From Trema orientale (Eukaryota > Streptophyta > Magnoliopsida > Rosales > Cannabaceae): a stretch of 64,000 bases of DNA. This document shows, in pieces, positions 48,704 to 59,809 of the stretch. The stretch spans positions 297,136 to 361,135 of the forward strand of contig JXTC01000155.1 of assembly GCA_002914845.1 (NCBI GenBank), in the 5' to 3' direction. Numbering within the stretch: position 1 is the stretch's first letter; every line of letters begins with the position of its first letter. Below the pieces are notes generated by a model. The model did no database searches. It was not told the DNA's origin and was given only the letters and a program-made list of their open reading frames with translations. Made by a program: the position numbers and the translations under genes.

Positions 48704-49455
48704 TCAGTCACGGCTGATTTTGTTAATAACTTGTTGAAGTTGTTGATGATGTTTGGTCTGGAACTCATGAACTGAAGGCATATGATCATTGAGTACTCCT
48801 TCGGGCTGAGAATGGCTGCTGTGGTATATGATAACATTAGGCCGAACATCGAAATCCTTGACGAAACGATCCCGTTTGGCCGAGCCAGGAGGGAGAGATG
48901 GCAGGCCTTCATCATGGAAAAGATCTTTGATTGCGTCTGGCATAGGCTGGTTTTTCATTATGCTCTTCCAGTAGTCTCCCGCGTCTTTTCTTGCATAGCT
49001 TAAGCTCCCCAGCTGTTTCGAAAGAAGAAGAAGAACTAGCTAGTTGAGCATACAAAAATGAATTTGTTTATTTGACACTTAAAAAATATATGATGTTGTA
49101 GAAATCACAGAAAAACCCATCTGCTCCCCTAGGAGATCTCACACTAAACTATCTTCAGATATGGTTTTGATGCACTCAAACTCTGTTAAATTTAACATTT
49201 CGTATCAAATCTATAAAGGGTCATGTTCGAATAGCCTCAAAATATGTTACTGATGAGAAATTTTGAGCCGCAAAGAGTATATGTCGATAAATATAAGAAA
49301 TACTGAACTACAAAAAAAAAAAAAAAAGATGAATTTAATTAAAGCATATATGAATGGGATGAAGACTTTTTTATCTTTTTCTTTTTTTTTTTTTTCCCAG
49401 ATATGCTTACCAAGAGAATAGAGCAGAGAACGACGAATGCAGAGATCGACTTCAT
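48704..49455 (-). CDS. Organ-specific protein family (DUF2775), candidate peptide precursor 2
   Basis: Exon 1 is 49455-49411 (15 codons, MKSISAFVVLCSILL) with donor GTAAGC. Exon 2 is 49012-48704 after acceptor GAAACAG. The product is 117 residues. A signal peptide probably ends at SYA/RKD (22/23). The family signature RKDAGDYWKSIMKNQPMPDA follows at 23-42, and then one repeat, KDFDVRPNVIIYHSS, at 67-81. The C-terminal tail (82-117) is His/Gln-rich and has no further repeat. Exon lengths and the position of RKD match precursor-1 exactly. Family repeats usually end (V/A)-(S/T)-(V/A)-Y; here the motif is VIIY, which resembles the aliphatic-aliphatic-Tyr backbone of 14-membered cyclopeptide alkaloids. 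With BURP-B 2.6 kb away, I infer a single-core precursor. A structural cell-wall role is the alternative. Confidence 0.88.
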
Positions 49456-49503
49456 GTTTGTTGCTTATTCGAATGGTATTCTCCAAACTCTGACTGTTAG
49501 GAC

Positions 49504-49511
49504 CTTTTATA
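49504..49511 (-). promoter_or_regulatory. TATA box of precursor-2 gene
   Basis: The minus strand reads CTATAAAAGG about 50 bases upstream of the start codon, so the 5' UTR would be short. Confidence 0.6.
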
Positions 49512-49688
49512 GGCCAAGTACATAATAATATAATTAATACATGGTCAATGCATTTTCTTTCTATATTTTTTTTTTATTTTTTTTATGGATTTGAAAAATA
49601 TGCTGGACTCCTGGCCCCAGTAAACGAAATTCAAGCGTTTACTAGTACTTTAGTAGTTAGAATCCTATTAACTTTTAATTAATGAGTA

Positions 49689-49786
49689 GATCTTCCACTC
49701 TTCATTTATGGGATTTCATCCCATAAATATTTTCTTTGATCTTCCACTCTTTATTTATGGGATTTCATCCCATAAATATTTTCTTT
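49689..49786. repeat. Two-copy 49-bp tandem repeat with internal hairpin
   Basis: Each unit starts GATCTTCCACTC and contains the inverted repeat TTTATGGGAT...ATCCCATAAA. The copies differ at one position. It lies about 235 bases upstream of the precursor-2 start codon, so it could carry regulatory sites. Confidence 0.85.
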
Positions 49787-52700
49787 TTTCAGGGATATAG
49801 TTCAGGTAGGTGGGTCACCTTTTAGAATTAAGCCATATGTAGGGTAGTGTATGTTTCATTAACGTGATAATCACCAAAATTATCAGTTTTCAACTAATCA
49901 AACATACCCTCGGAAGTTAATTATTTTAAGGAACTTCCTTATTAAGGAACTTCTCGGATATACCAGTCTGGGATTGCTTTTTTTATCTTTTGAAATTAGC
50001 CTCTTTGGTAAAAAATTTATTTTAGAAGTAACTGGCCCAAAATTCAATCAGTATTCTTTTTTTTTTTTTCTTGAAGTAAAAAAATCCTACTTTAACATCT
50101 CTTTCGAATTTCGACCTTAATCAGAATAAAAATTCTTTAAGCAACACAGCAGTACCAAATTTGTACAAAGTTTTTTGATTTTTTAAATGTTGCCCCGAAA
50201 TTAGGTGGAATCTCTAAAGACATACAGGTTTTCCACCACATTTTTTGTTTGCTTTGCAGCAGAGGAATACAGTTGTCACGTAGCCGACATCCCTCATGGC
50301 CGGTTACTTAAACTATATACATATAGCTTTTTTTTTTTTTTGGGGGGGAGGTCAATATACATTGATACATATACACAGAATATCGAGCAGACAAGTTCCT
50401 AAAAGCACACAATTAAAGATCTCTGCCGGTAAAATTTGGAGTAAACGGCCTTTTGTTTATATTAAGAACGACGCCATTGGATGGGGGTCCTTCTTTTAAT
50501 TATATTTTACTATAGGAATTGATCAGCCTTTCAAATGTTCTATTATTCATTTGTTCTCAATAAATATTTAATATAAAGTACTTTTCCTCATTAAATATAC
50601 TACTCTTCTTATATCTATATATATTATCGACATATATAACATATATATAATACGTATATTCGCATGTTTGCAAATTAAATGCCAATACTTATCAGTTGTA
50701 TTTTCAAAGGGGAATTTTTTTTTCCCCTTTCCAATCGTTGAAGTTGACTTATAAATATTGCTTTTTTTTCTTTCTTCTGTCTATATGTATGTTTATGTTG
50801 TAAACGTCGTCGAAGGGTCAAGACAGAAAACAGGTACTTTTCTTTCTTTTATTTTTCCACTTCAAAGTGGAGATGATTGTGCGCACAGGGATGGCTACAT
50901 TAATTTATAAGAGGCTTTATTATCCTGTCAGTAACACTGCTATTTCTTCAACAAAAGAATAATATATAGTATTATTGTTTCTTTTTTGCATTTTGCAGTA
51001 TATATTAACCAGGCAAATCATGCAAATTAATTAAAGTATAAGATATTAAATACTAAATCACAGAACCAGTTACCTGGCTCAATTAGGTGGTAATTACATA
51101 ATTAATGTCCAAAAATTTCCGTGAGAAAAACATGCATGAAGTCTATACCGACCCCATCTTGTATATCACATTCATTATAATTCATAAAATTATAAATAAT
51201 CATTACTCAATATATAGATGAGTCTATTTTTCAACGGCGAAAAATAGAGAGTAGATTACCAACTTGCACATGTAGCTTAAGCACAAACATAACCGGCACA
51301 TGAGGCAATTCAGAATATTCCATCTACGAGCCATTAAGCAAATAAGCATATATATGTCGCCAACTTCCCTATTTATGCCTACTCTTTAAAGCTACATGAC
51401 ATTATTAAGAAAAGGGTTGTTAGGACTAGCTACTTTGTACAGTTTTATACTAATGTTGATGGATCGTGAAGTCACGCTGACATGCCTACAGAAGAAGGCC
51501 CAAATTTCAATTTTAAAAAGAAAAGTTGACCTTACTATTTTGTTAATTTCATCATAAGAAAATCAAGTATATGTTCATACTTTATCTCACACGTACATTG
51601 ATATCATCCACTTGTTTTTATATACTAGTGACTAGTCACTTATTTGAAAACTTTGTGTAGACTATTGTTTATTGCAGTAAAGATGGGATCCAATGGGTTG
51701 TCCTCATGCAGGGGATTCCATGTTGATTGTCAGCTGACCCAAACTCAAAAAAATAGATAAGCCGATTGGAGGAGCCGAAACTCTTGAATTAAAGACTAAA
51801 AAAATAAAAAAGGCTACAATATTTAAGCTTATTTTGATGGGGTGTTTGGATTAGATTTTAATTACGACTCTCTAGATAAAGAGTGGGTTTTGGCCCTTTC
51901 TTCTGAAGTCAGCTTGAACCACCATAGTATAATATATGCACTTGGACTTGTGCAGAAAATGTCTAGTTGTACTTTTTTTCCTATTGTCTTCATTCACTGT
52001 ACTTTTCTTTCTTTCTTTATTTTCTTTTTCTTTTTTTTTTTCCCGGAAAAAAAATTAATTACATCGTTTTTCATGTAGGGTTGTTATAATGTGTTACGTT
52101 GGCTTTGGCTCTGTATGCCTAGGTCAACTTCCAATAGTTTATGATATCATAATATACTAGTGTCTACTTGTGGTTTTTAGTTCTTTTATTTTCTTTATGC
52201 TGCGCATCTTTCCACGTAGAAAATTTCCCATTGTTTTACGTTTAGCCCGGGAAAGAGATCAAAGAATAATATTACGATGGGATTGATCAATTTCAAAGCT
52301 AAGAGAAATAAAAATGTTAAAAATTGATGATAATATATTTTTTTCATTGCGTGATCAGATAAAACTCACGTGAATTAGTAATATCAACAAATTTTAAAAT
52401 ATTATAGGGAAATTAAAAGTTCTACCCCGGGGTTGCTTTAAAAAAACAACAATAAAAAATAAAAATAAAAAAGTTATACCCTGGGGAGTTCATTATTAGC
52501 CACACTGTTTCCACAATCTTTGGGTTTTGGCTCGGGATGTCTGGTTGAAAATTGAGAATTGATCATTTTTATTTTTATTTATATTATTTTTCATTGCTTA
52601 AGGACTAAGGTGATGATGGTTATTATCAACTTAATTAAGGAATTCTTATTGGTAACTCAATATGGATCAGTTATGTTATAACAACAAATTTGATGTAATA

Positions 52701-54059
52701 AGGGGTAAGGAATAGTACTAACCAGTAGGAATTTCAACGCATTGACGTTGAATTTTGGAAGCTTGTATGTTTTATTTTTGCATTTGGCAAATTGAAATCC
52801 TTTATTTATGATAGATTATCATTCCTTGGCTTGTACATATCGAGATGTGACAACATTTGGCACATAAATTTTGTTTTCATTCCCTTAAGAGACGGTTAAC
52901 AGCAAAAATATTTTATATATCCAAATTCATAAGGTGTATAACACGGTGTCCTCTAAAATGTTTTATCAGCGAAAAAAACAAAAAATTAGACCACGCAACC
53001 TATGAGGTATTGTCCATTGTCTCTGTATGCGTTTATTGACCAAATTGCTTCAAAAACCACTTAGTGGGTTGTTGAATATTTGCAAAAGTTAAAGGATCGT
53101 GTTAATTAGTCATATCGAAATTGATAGTATAAATTTTGAAGCTTACAAATTAAAACAGAATCTTACATGATTTCTAAATCTTTAAAGGAAAAAAAGGTCA
53201 AAATTCGACGAAGAAAAGAGATCAGCAGCAGCTTTTTATGTTTTTCCCCCCTGCATAGGAGAGTGCACTTTTAGTGGTTTTGTACCGAGTGGATGGATTA
53301 ATCAAAAGGAGTGGGTTTCTCATATAAACACTGTGTGGACAAACTTTTTGGCCTACCTTTTGACTTATCTAATCAGTTTCAATGATCAAAAGGAAAGTCA
53401 ACCATTTTTCTCTCCATGATCAAAAATCCATTAACTTGAGTTAGTGGGGGTTCAGGGTTGTCTAAATTAGACATCGTTGAAAACAAAAAATAAAAAATAA
53501 AAAACAAAAAACAAAAAAAGTACTTCCAGGGAATCCATCTAAAGTTGGGTTGTTACTTGTTAATTATCATTATTCATATAAATTTTTTATTATAAGTATA
53601 TATAAGAAGAAAAGTTTTGGTTGTTCGAAAAAGTTCATCCACTCATAATTCTTGGGTTGAATTATAACACAACACAAGATGGTCAAAAAAATATGTACTT
53701 GTCTCTTCATGGCCCCAGGATTTCTCAATCGATAGCATGCATGGCTAAAATTGATCACAAAGGTAGTGCTACCATCTTTCAATATTGGAGCACTTAAAAT
53801 CCATGTGCGACCTCTTACTATGGACAAAGTTTATAACTTTATAGTACATAGGCAGTACAGGTAATATAGTGAAGGAGGTCAATATCAAACTCAAAACCTT
53901 TTGTTTTCGTTTTTTTTTTTTTTCCTCCTTCATAAAGCAAAGTTTATAATGTGTTTCGGTACAATGAATGTAAACATCATAGTTAAAATCAAACACTAGC
54001 ATGTAATTGTACAAAAAGGGGGGTCTAACTGGCTAACATTTAATTAAATAACAACATTA
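49787..54059. other. Long AT-rich intergenic stretch, no recognised gene
   Basis: About 4.3 kb with many homopolymer runs. The short open frames have no domain or signal-peptide pattern that I trust, and no DUF2775 signature (RKD...YW) or CH motif series was seen on either strand. Confidence 0.4.
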
Positions 54060-55182
54060 GCATCTCTAATACAATGTCATTTCATTGTTTTAAAGGTTAG
54101 TCACGTAAAAATACCATTACTTTTAATTTTTTTTTAACAAAAAATTTCCTATCTTTTGAACTTCTACAGATTAATAACTTTAATTTTGAAATTCTACAAA
54201 TTAATACCCTCATATTTATGATTTTTACAAATTAATACCTTCACTTTTGACTTTTACAAATTAATACCCTTACATTCACGATTTCTGCAAATTAATACCC
54301 GCACCTTTTGTTTTCTTTGTATATTTATACTATGAGCAAATTAAAAGATGAAAATACTTCTCATTAACATATTAAAAATGTTTAGATATTAGTTTATTAT
54401 CGGAAATTATTTTATAACTATTTTTTTTGGTTAATTGCTAAAAAAACATAATTTTTTTTTTTTACTTCTCATGTTTCTTTTGCTACAAATATTTTTCAGA
54501 AATTTTATTATTGTTTAATAAGTTTTAATTAAGTTGATAATAGCTACTACAATCTTTTTTTATTAAAATCAACTAATTGGGTATTAAGGTTATAAATTTA
54601 TAGGAATTTTAAATATCAGTGTATTAATTTGTAAAAATTTTAATTGTTAGGATATTAATTTACAGAATTTAAAAGTGAGAGTATTATTTTATAGAAATTC
54701 AAAGTCACAGTATTATTTTATGGAAATTTAAAAGTATTATTTTATAGACATTCAAAAGTCAGGACAGAAAAGTTAAAAGTCAGTATATTTTAATATTATT
54801 ATCCCTTGTTTTAATGTTATAGCATGTAGCGCAAAAATTCTTTTTCAATGTAATGTTATTTATTGTGTCAAGTTTTAAATATATATATGCCATATTTGGT
54901 CTCAAATATAGAATCAAGTAATGTTATAATTTTAAATTTTTAAAATTTCTACTTTTAATTAATGCTCCATCATTTACTTATATGTACTTTTACATGCTCA
55001 ATCAATACAATTTCTTACAAATTACAAAATTAACTTATGAATTATTAAATAATAAAAAAAAAGTAAGCATAGTTAAAATAGCATCGAGCATTAGAGTAAA
55101 AACTTAAATTAGGTGTCAAATTTTCCATTTAGCTATTTAGGTGTCAAATATAACATGAGTACATCATTTGCATTGGAGATGG
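54060..55182. mobile_element. Non-autonomous inverted-repeat element with internal repeat arrays
   Basis: The left end reads GCATCTCTAATACAATG and the right end, reversed, reads CCATCTCCAATGCAAATG. A tandem array of units like ACAAATTAATACCCTTACAT lies at 54165-54305. A matching array in inverted orientation (GTGTATTAATTTGTAAAAA and similar) lies at 54610-54790, so the element can fold on itself. No transposase and no secure target duplication were seen. Confidence 0.5.
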
Positions 55183-55498
55183 TCTTAGTTCCGAACTGCC
55201 TTAGTTTTCTTTTTAGAAAAACAAAAAAAAAAAATGGTTTGACTAATGTTAAGATATTTAATTGAAAAAAATTTGAAAAAAGGAAGAGTACACATATATT
55301 ATGAGAAACATGACATGAGATATTATGCTAACTACCACCTGTTGGCAATTTTTAAATAACGTCAACTTGATAATTGATTATTATGTAAACTCCCAGCTGA
55401 CTAGTTATAAGGTTGATCATATTCTTGTTTTCTCACTTTAGAGGCAGAAAAATCTACTCTAATTAAGGGATTTAGGTGAAGAAGAAAAGAAAAGAAAG

Positions 55499-56536
55499 AT
55501 GAGACTTGCTATAGGTCTTTGGAGCCTTCTCTTTTATGCTTCACTTCTTATATGGGTAAGCTGTTTTTTCTCTTCAATCTTCTCATGTATATCCAGCTTA
55601 GAAAAAATAATAATAATAATAATAATAATAACAATAATAATAATAATAAGTTGGAAAAAAACTTAACCAAAAGAAAAAGTTAATCGATTCCAAGCTTTCT
55701 AAGTTGTATGTCACCTTTGAAATTTTTGGCAGATTTTGGAACAGAGCAGTGCAAGAAAAACAACAATTAGAGACAAGAAAGGCACCATCAAAGATCATGA
55801 TCCATCATCCCACTTGCATCACGTGATGATGAACGTCGACCCTTCAGTCAACGTCTTCTTCACCCCAAACGACCTCAAAATCGGGAAAACGATTCCCATC
55901 TACTTCTCAGAAAAGAACCACTCTGTCTCCCCTCGATTACTGTCCAAAGAGGAATCCGATTCCATTCCTTTCTCTCTGTCCGAACTCCCAAACCTCCTCG
56001 ACTACTTCTCATTCCCTAAAGACTCCCCTCAAGCCAAAGCCATGGAATACACTCTCACGCAGTGCCAGCTGGAACCCATCAAAGGGGAGACCCGATTCTG
56101 CGCGACCACCTTGGAGTCCATGCTCGACTTCGCATCCGATACCTTCGGGTCGGGTGTTCGGTTCCGGGTTCTGACCACGACCCATTTGAAGAACCCGACT
56201 GCCCTCTTGCAAAACTACACCGTTTTGGGGGAACCAAAAGAGATCGTCGCCCAGAGGATGATCGGGTGCCATACGATGCCGTATCCGTACGCGGTGTACT
56301 ACTGCCACAGCCAGGGGAGTGGGAGTGGGAGTGAGAACAAGGTGTTTGAGGTTTCGCTCGTGGGAGAATATGGCGAGAGGGTGGAAGCTGCTGCGGTTTG
56401 CCACATGGATACTTCTCGGTGGGACAGCGATCACGTGTCGTTTCACGTGCTTGGGGTTGAGCCAGGGAGCTCTCCGGTTTGCCATTTCTTCCCTTCGGAT
56501 AATCTTGTTTGGGTTCCTTTGCCCTCTTCTATCTGA
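55499..56536 (+). CDS. Secreted BURP-domain protein C (candidate peptide cyclase)
   Basis: Exon 1 is 55499-55555 (19 codons, MRLAIGLWSLLFYASLLIW) with donor GTAAGC. The intron holds an AAT microsatellite. Exon 2 is 55733-56536 after acceptor TTTGGCAG. The product is 286 residues. The BURP domain begins at VFFTPNDL (about 60). The CH motifs are at residues 198, 210, 242 and 269 with spacing X10-X30-X25. The middle gap is four residues longer than in BURP-A and BURP-B because of a GSGSGS stretch encoded by a GGGAGT hexamer repeat at about 56315-56333. The coding sequence is clearly more GC-rich than the other two BURP genes. It is a more distant paralogue. The variable region (20-59) is basic and His-rich, with no core-peptide repeats. 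I infer the same function, with more doubt because of the altered spacing. Confidence 0.93.
55606..55650 (+). repeat. (AAT)n microsatellite in the BURP-C intron
   Basis: About fourteen AAT-type triplets with one ACA interruption. Confidence 0.85.
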
Positions 56537-57241
56537 GTAAATGTTGATTTAAAATGTAGTTAAGAGGTCTTTAAAGTGAGCTGGCATCTGTGCCTTAAGC
56601 TACTGAATTGCTTGTTTTGTACGTATTACGTACGTTTTTGTTATAAATATTGTACTATGATTGGGAATCTTCATATCTCGTAACTCCAATCCTTTACATT
56701 CTACAACCCCATTTAAATATTATACTTATTTAGTAGTAAATTTTTATAACTTATACTAATTTTTAGTATTAACTATTAATAAGCCTATATAAAAAGCTCT
56801 TGAGATACCAAGAAAAATGGAATAATAAAAAAATTCTCTCATCTTCTTGTATCTTGTTCTTTTACCTTTATGCACTATTCCATATTTTGACTTGAGTTTA
56901 TAAAATATTATAACACGATTCTCTTGCTACGGGCCATTTTGAAAGTCAAATTTGGGTAAGCTAATCACTTTGTTGACTATGTTAGTACTCAAATGTTATC
57001 TAGAGATGATTGCATTGAGTTATACTATCACTTTCTTGGTTAAATTTATTCTCCTGTTAATTTATAGATATTATTGGTTAATTGATGGATATTATAGCTG
57101 TTATAAAGATTATATCTCATATTTAGAATATTTGCTCCAATATTTTTGTTATTATGTGACTTTACACATTTTTCGAAGATAATGTTGCACTTCAAAATTG
57201 TGGATTTGTTATAGTCAACGTAAGCATTGACACTATAGATG
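56537..57241. other. BURP-C 3' flank and AT-rich intergenic DNA
   Basis: The first part is the 3' UTR of BURP-C. No perfect AATAAA close to the stop was found. No further gene is recognised. Confidence 0.35.
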
Positions 57242-57387
57242 TAGCACCTTAAATGTGAAAAATACTAACAAAGCCATGTATAGCACCTTAAAATTGGAAA
57301 ATGCTAAGAAAACCATGTATAGCACCCTAAAATTGGAAAATGCTAACAAAACTATGTTAGCACCCTAAGAATAGAAAATGCTAATTG
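57242..57387 (+). repeat. 39-bp tandem repeat, about four copies
   Basis: The unit TAGCACCTTAAAATTGGAAA followed by ATGCTAACAAAACCATGTA begins at 57242, 57281, 57320 and 57358 (the last copy is partial). Confidence 0.85.
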
Positions 57388-57477
57388 AAAAAAAAAATCA
57401 TTAGATAAATTTTTCAAGAACTATAAATAAAATATAGTCTATGGCATTGTGTAACAGTTTCAATTATATATATATAT

Positions 57478-57668
57478 GGTTTTTTTTAGCCTTTAGATCA
57501 TGATCTAATGGCTTTCATAATTGGAAAAAAAATAATAAAAATAAATACTCATTATTTAATACTTTTTTCTCTCATTTTTTAACTATGAAAAGACGTGCAT
57601 GACCAATTTTAATTGGCCAAAACAATACTTATAGACAGGTGAAAAAAAATACTTACTGACTTGGTGCC
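57478..57668. mobile_element. MITE family member, copy 1
   Basis: Shares with 61558-61735 and 61751-61965 a layout of TTTTTTTAGCC-like start, AGATCAT-ATCTAATGGCT, ATTATTTAATA and CTTATAGACAGGT near the end. The terminal T-run and A-run form an inverted repeat. Confidence 0.6.
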
Positions 57669-59362
57669 ATATATGTATATATTTGTAAGGGTAAAATATA
57701 TACTAAAGGATAAAATTCAAATTTCAATTTGTAAAATTTTCTTATGCTTAAGTAGTTTTGCACGATCGGAGGAGCATGTACATATTTCATAATTGTGCGT
57801 TGTACATTTGATTAAAATAGACAATGATATTACCTTGCGATGATTTAATCATTGTCGACAAGAGAGACTAATCATATACTAGCAGTTCCTTGTGTATAAA
57901 TTTCGATGATTGGTCAAAACCTTTCCTTGTAATTTTACATTTTAATTCAGTTTGTGATGTACATATGTGAAATCAAATTTCCATGTTTCAGTGTATTGTG
58001 GAATTTATGATTGATCTAAATCATATATATTACCTCTTCAATTCATGAATATTTATTCTCATTGCACGATTTACCCGACAATGACTAAAAGGTAGGCTAG
58101 GATCACATGCTTAATTGATTTTTTTTCTTTATTCATAAATTTACGTGTAGAAGCATGTGTAGAAGCATGAAATAAATTGTCTTTGTTGATTAGATACATA
58201 TATGACTGATAGTGTGCTTCTCTAAAGTTGTTTACATATAGGGCACCAATCCAGTAAGTATATATGCCACAGGTAATTATTATTTTTTTTTTAAGTTTTG
58301 AAAAGAAAATTTTTATGAAAATATGTGATATGGCTTGTTATGTCCAACAGCCATTTTAGATGTGCCAATTTTGTCATGCCATGTTGCACAATTTATGTAC
58401 CATGATATTAGCAACATATTTGTAAGATTTATGCTATTTGTTATGTAAATGGAAAATTTATTAAGCTCAAGTTCAATGCTATTTGAACTGAGTGAAAAAA
58501 ATTATCTGATATGGGTTTTTGATGCTAAAATGCATCTGGATGCCTACAAGTTAAGTCAGGTCACTAAGAAAAAAAAAAGGCATCGGTTCAAAGTGTAGCG
58601 AAGGTTATGATACTATTGAGGCATCATTTAAGTGAGAATTGAAGGCTAAATACCTCAGTATTAAGGATCTCAATGTCTTTTGCAAAAAAAGCCTTTAAAA
58701 TATGATTTCTACGCATGCACCTAAAAGAGTTTAGGTTTGTTTCAAAGTATAATTCAACCATGTTTAAAATTGCTTCATAGTTGGAATTGTGTGGTGATAA
58801 TATGATAGAATATGATATGTATTGCGGATTTTGTGAATACAGTACACGCATTGTAACAAATCATTTCCACAAGAATTGTTAGATTACTAACTATCAAAAT
58901 TGTGTTAACCCTAATTTCAATTGAACTAAACGACTAGAGATGAAATATATTCTATAAACTAAAATTAAACAAAAATAAAATAAAGAAAACGTAAAGTAAA
59001 CAAAGAATTAACTAGTAAAAGCAAATTATAGGATTTCTGATTTCATCATAACTAATCCATTCTAAATTATCTATCTCATTGATCTAAAATTATTCTCCTA
59101 GTTGATAGTCGAGATTCTTTATTTTAACTTCTGCCAAGGTATAACATAAACATCCTTAATTAATAGCTCACTATATTCATATGTGAATTAAACTAATTAA
59201 GAATTCATTAAGGTCTTTGGAATCTCATATAGCGATATATAAATTATATAATTTATGGCTTTCAACCTAATGAACTGAACACATAAATCGCATTCTGGTT
59301 TCATTATGACTAACATATCATTCAACGTTGGGCTCCAATGAATTTAAAAATATATATATATA
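57669..59362. other. AT-rich intergenic DNA
   Basis: No gene or clear element is recognised in this stretch. Confidence 0.35.
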
Positions 59363-59483
59363 TATTATTATCTTGTGTATTAGTGAGATTATTAATTTAG
59401 TACATTGGCTCGAATTGGGGCCGAAAGATTTTATAATTAACCGAGATTATTAATTTATCGAACACTCATTTATTAAGGTTTTT
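59363..59483 (+). repeat. Third, partial copy of the 15.8/21.0-kb repeat
   Basis: Shares AGATTATTAATTTAGTACAT and CCGAAAGATTTTAT blocks with 16100-16220 and 21230-21350. Its presence here shows that the unit is a dispersed repeat family and not only a local duplication. Confidence 0.65.
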
Positions 59484-59809
59484 AATGTATAAAGCATGAA
59501 TAACTTTTTCTTTTTTCATACTATCCTTGTCATTAATTTATAGAAGTTTAGAAAGAAATTTTGTCACAAAAAAAAAAAAAAAAAACTGATGTTCTTTTCC
59601 AATAGGTTGCAATATTTGTTTGTTTTACTGTTTTAAATCTGTTTCATAGACGTTTTACAAAGAGAAAAATGGGTCATCTCATAACTAGGCCTTCTATGAT
59701 TTAAGTATGTGTATATATGGCACATATCAACCAATTAAACGCCGGTCAATAATTTTATTTCTAGCCAGCATTACTAATTTTAGGGGAAATTAGGTTTTTT
59801 GCGGCATTT

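Noticed and set aside
48477-48737. Frame starting with a Arg-Glu dipeptide run
   Set aside because: It is a translation of the GA microsatellite; the real gene here is on the minus strand.
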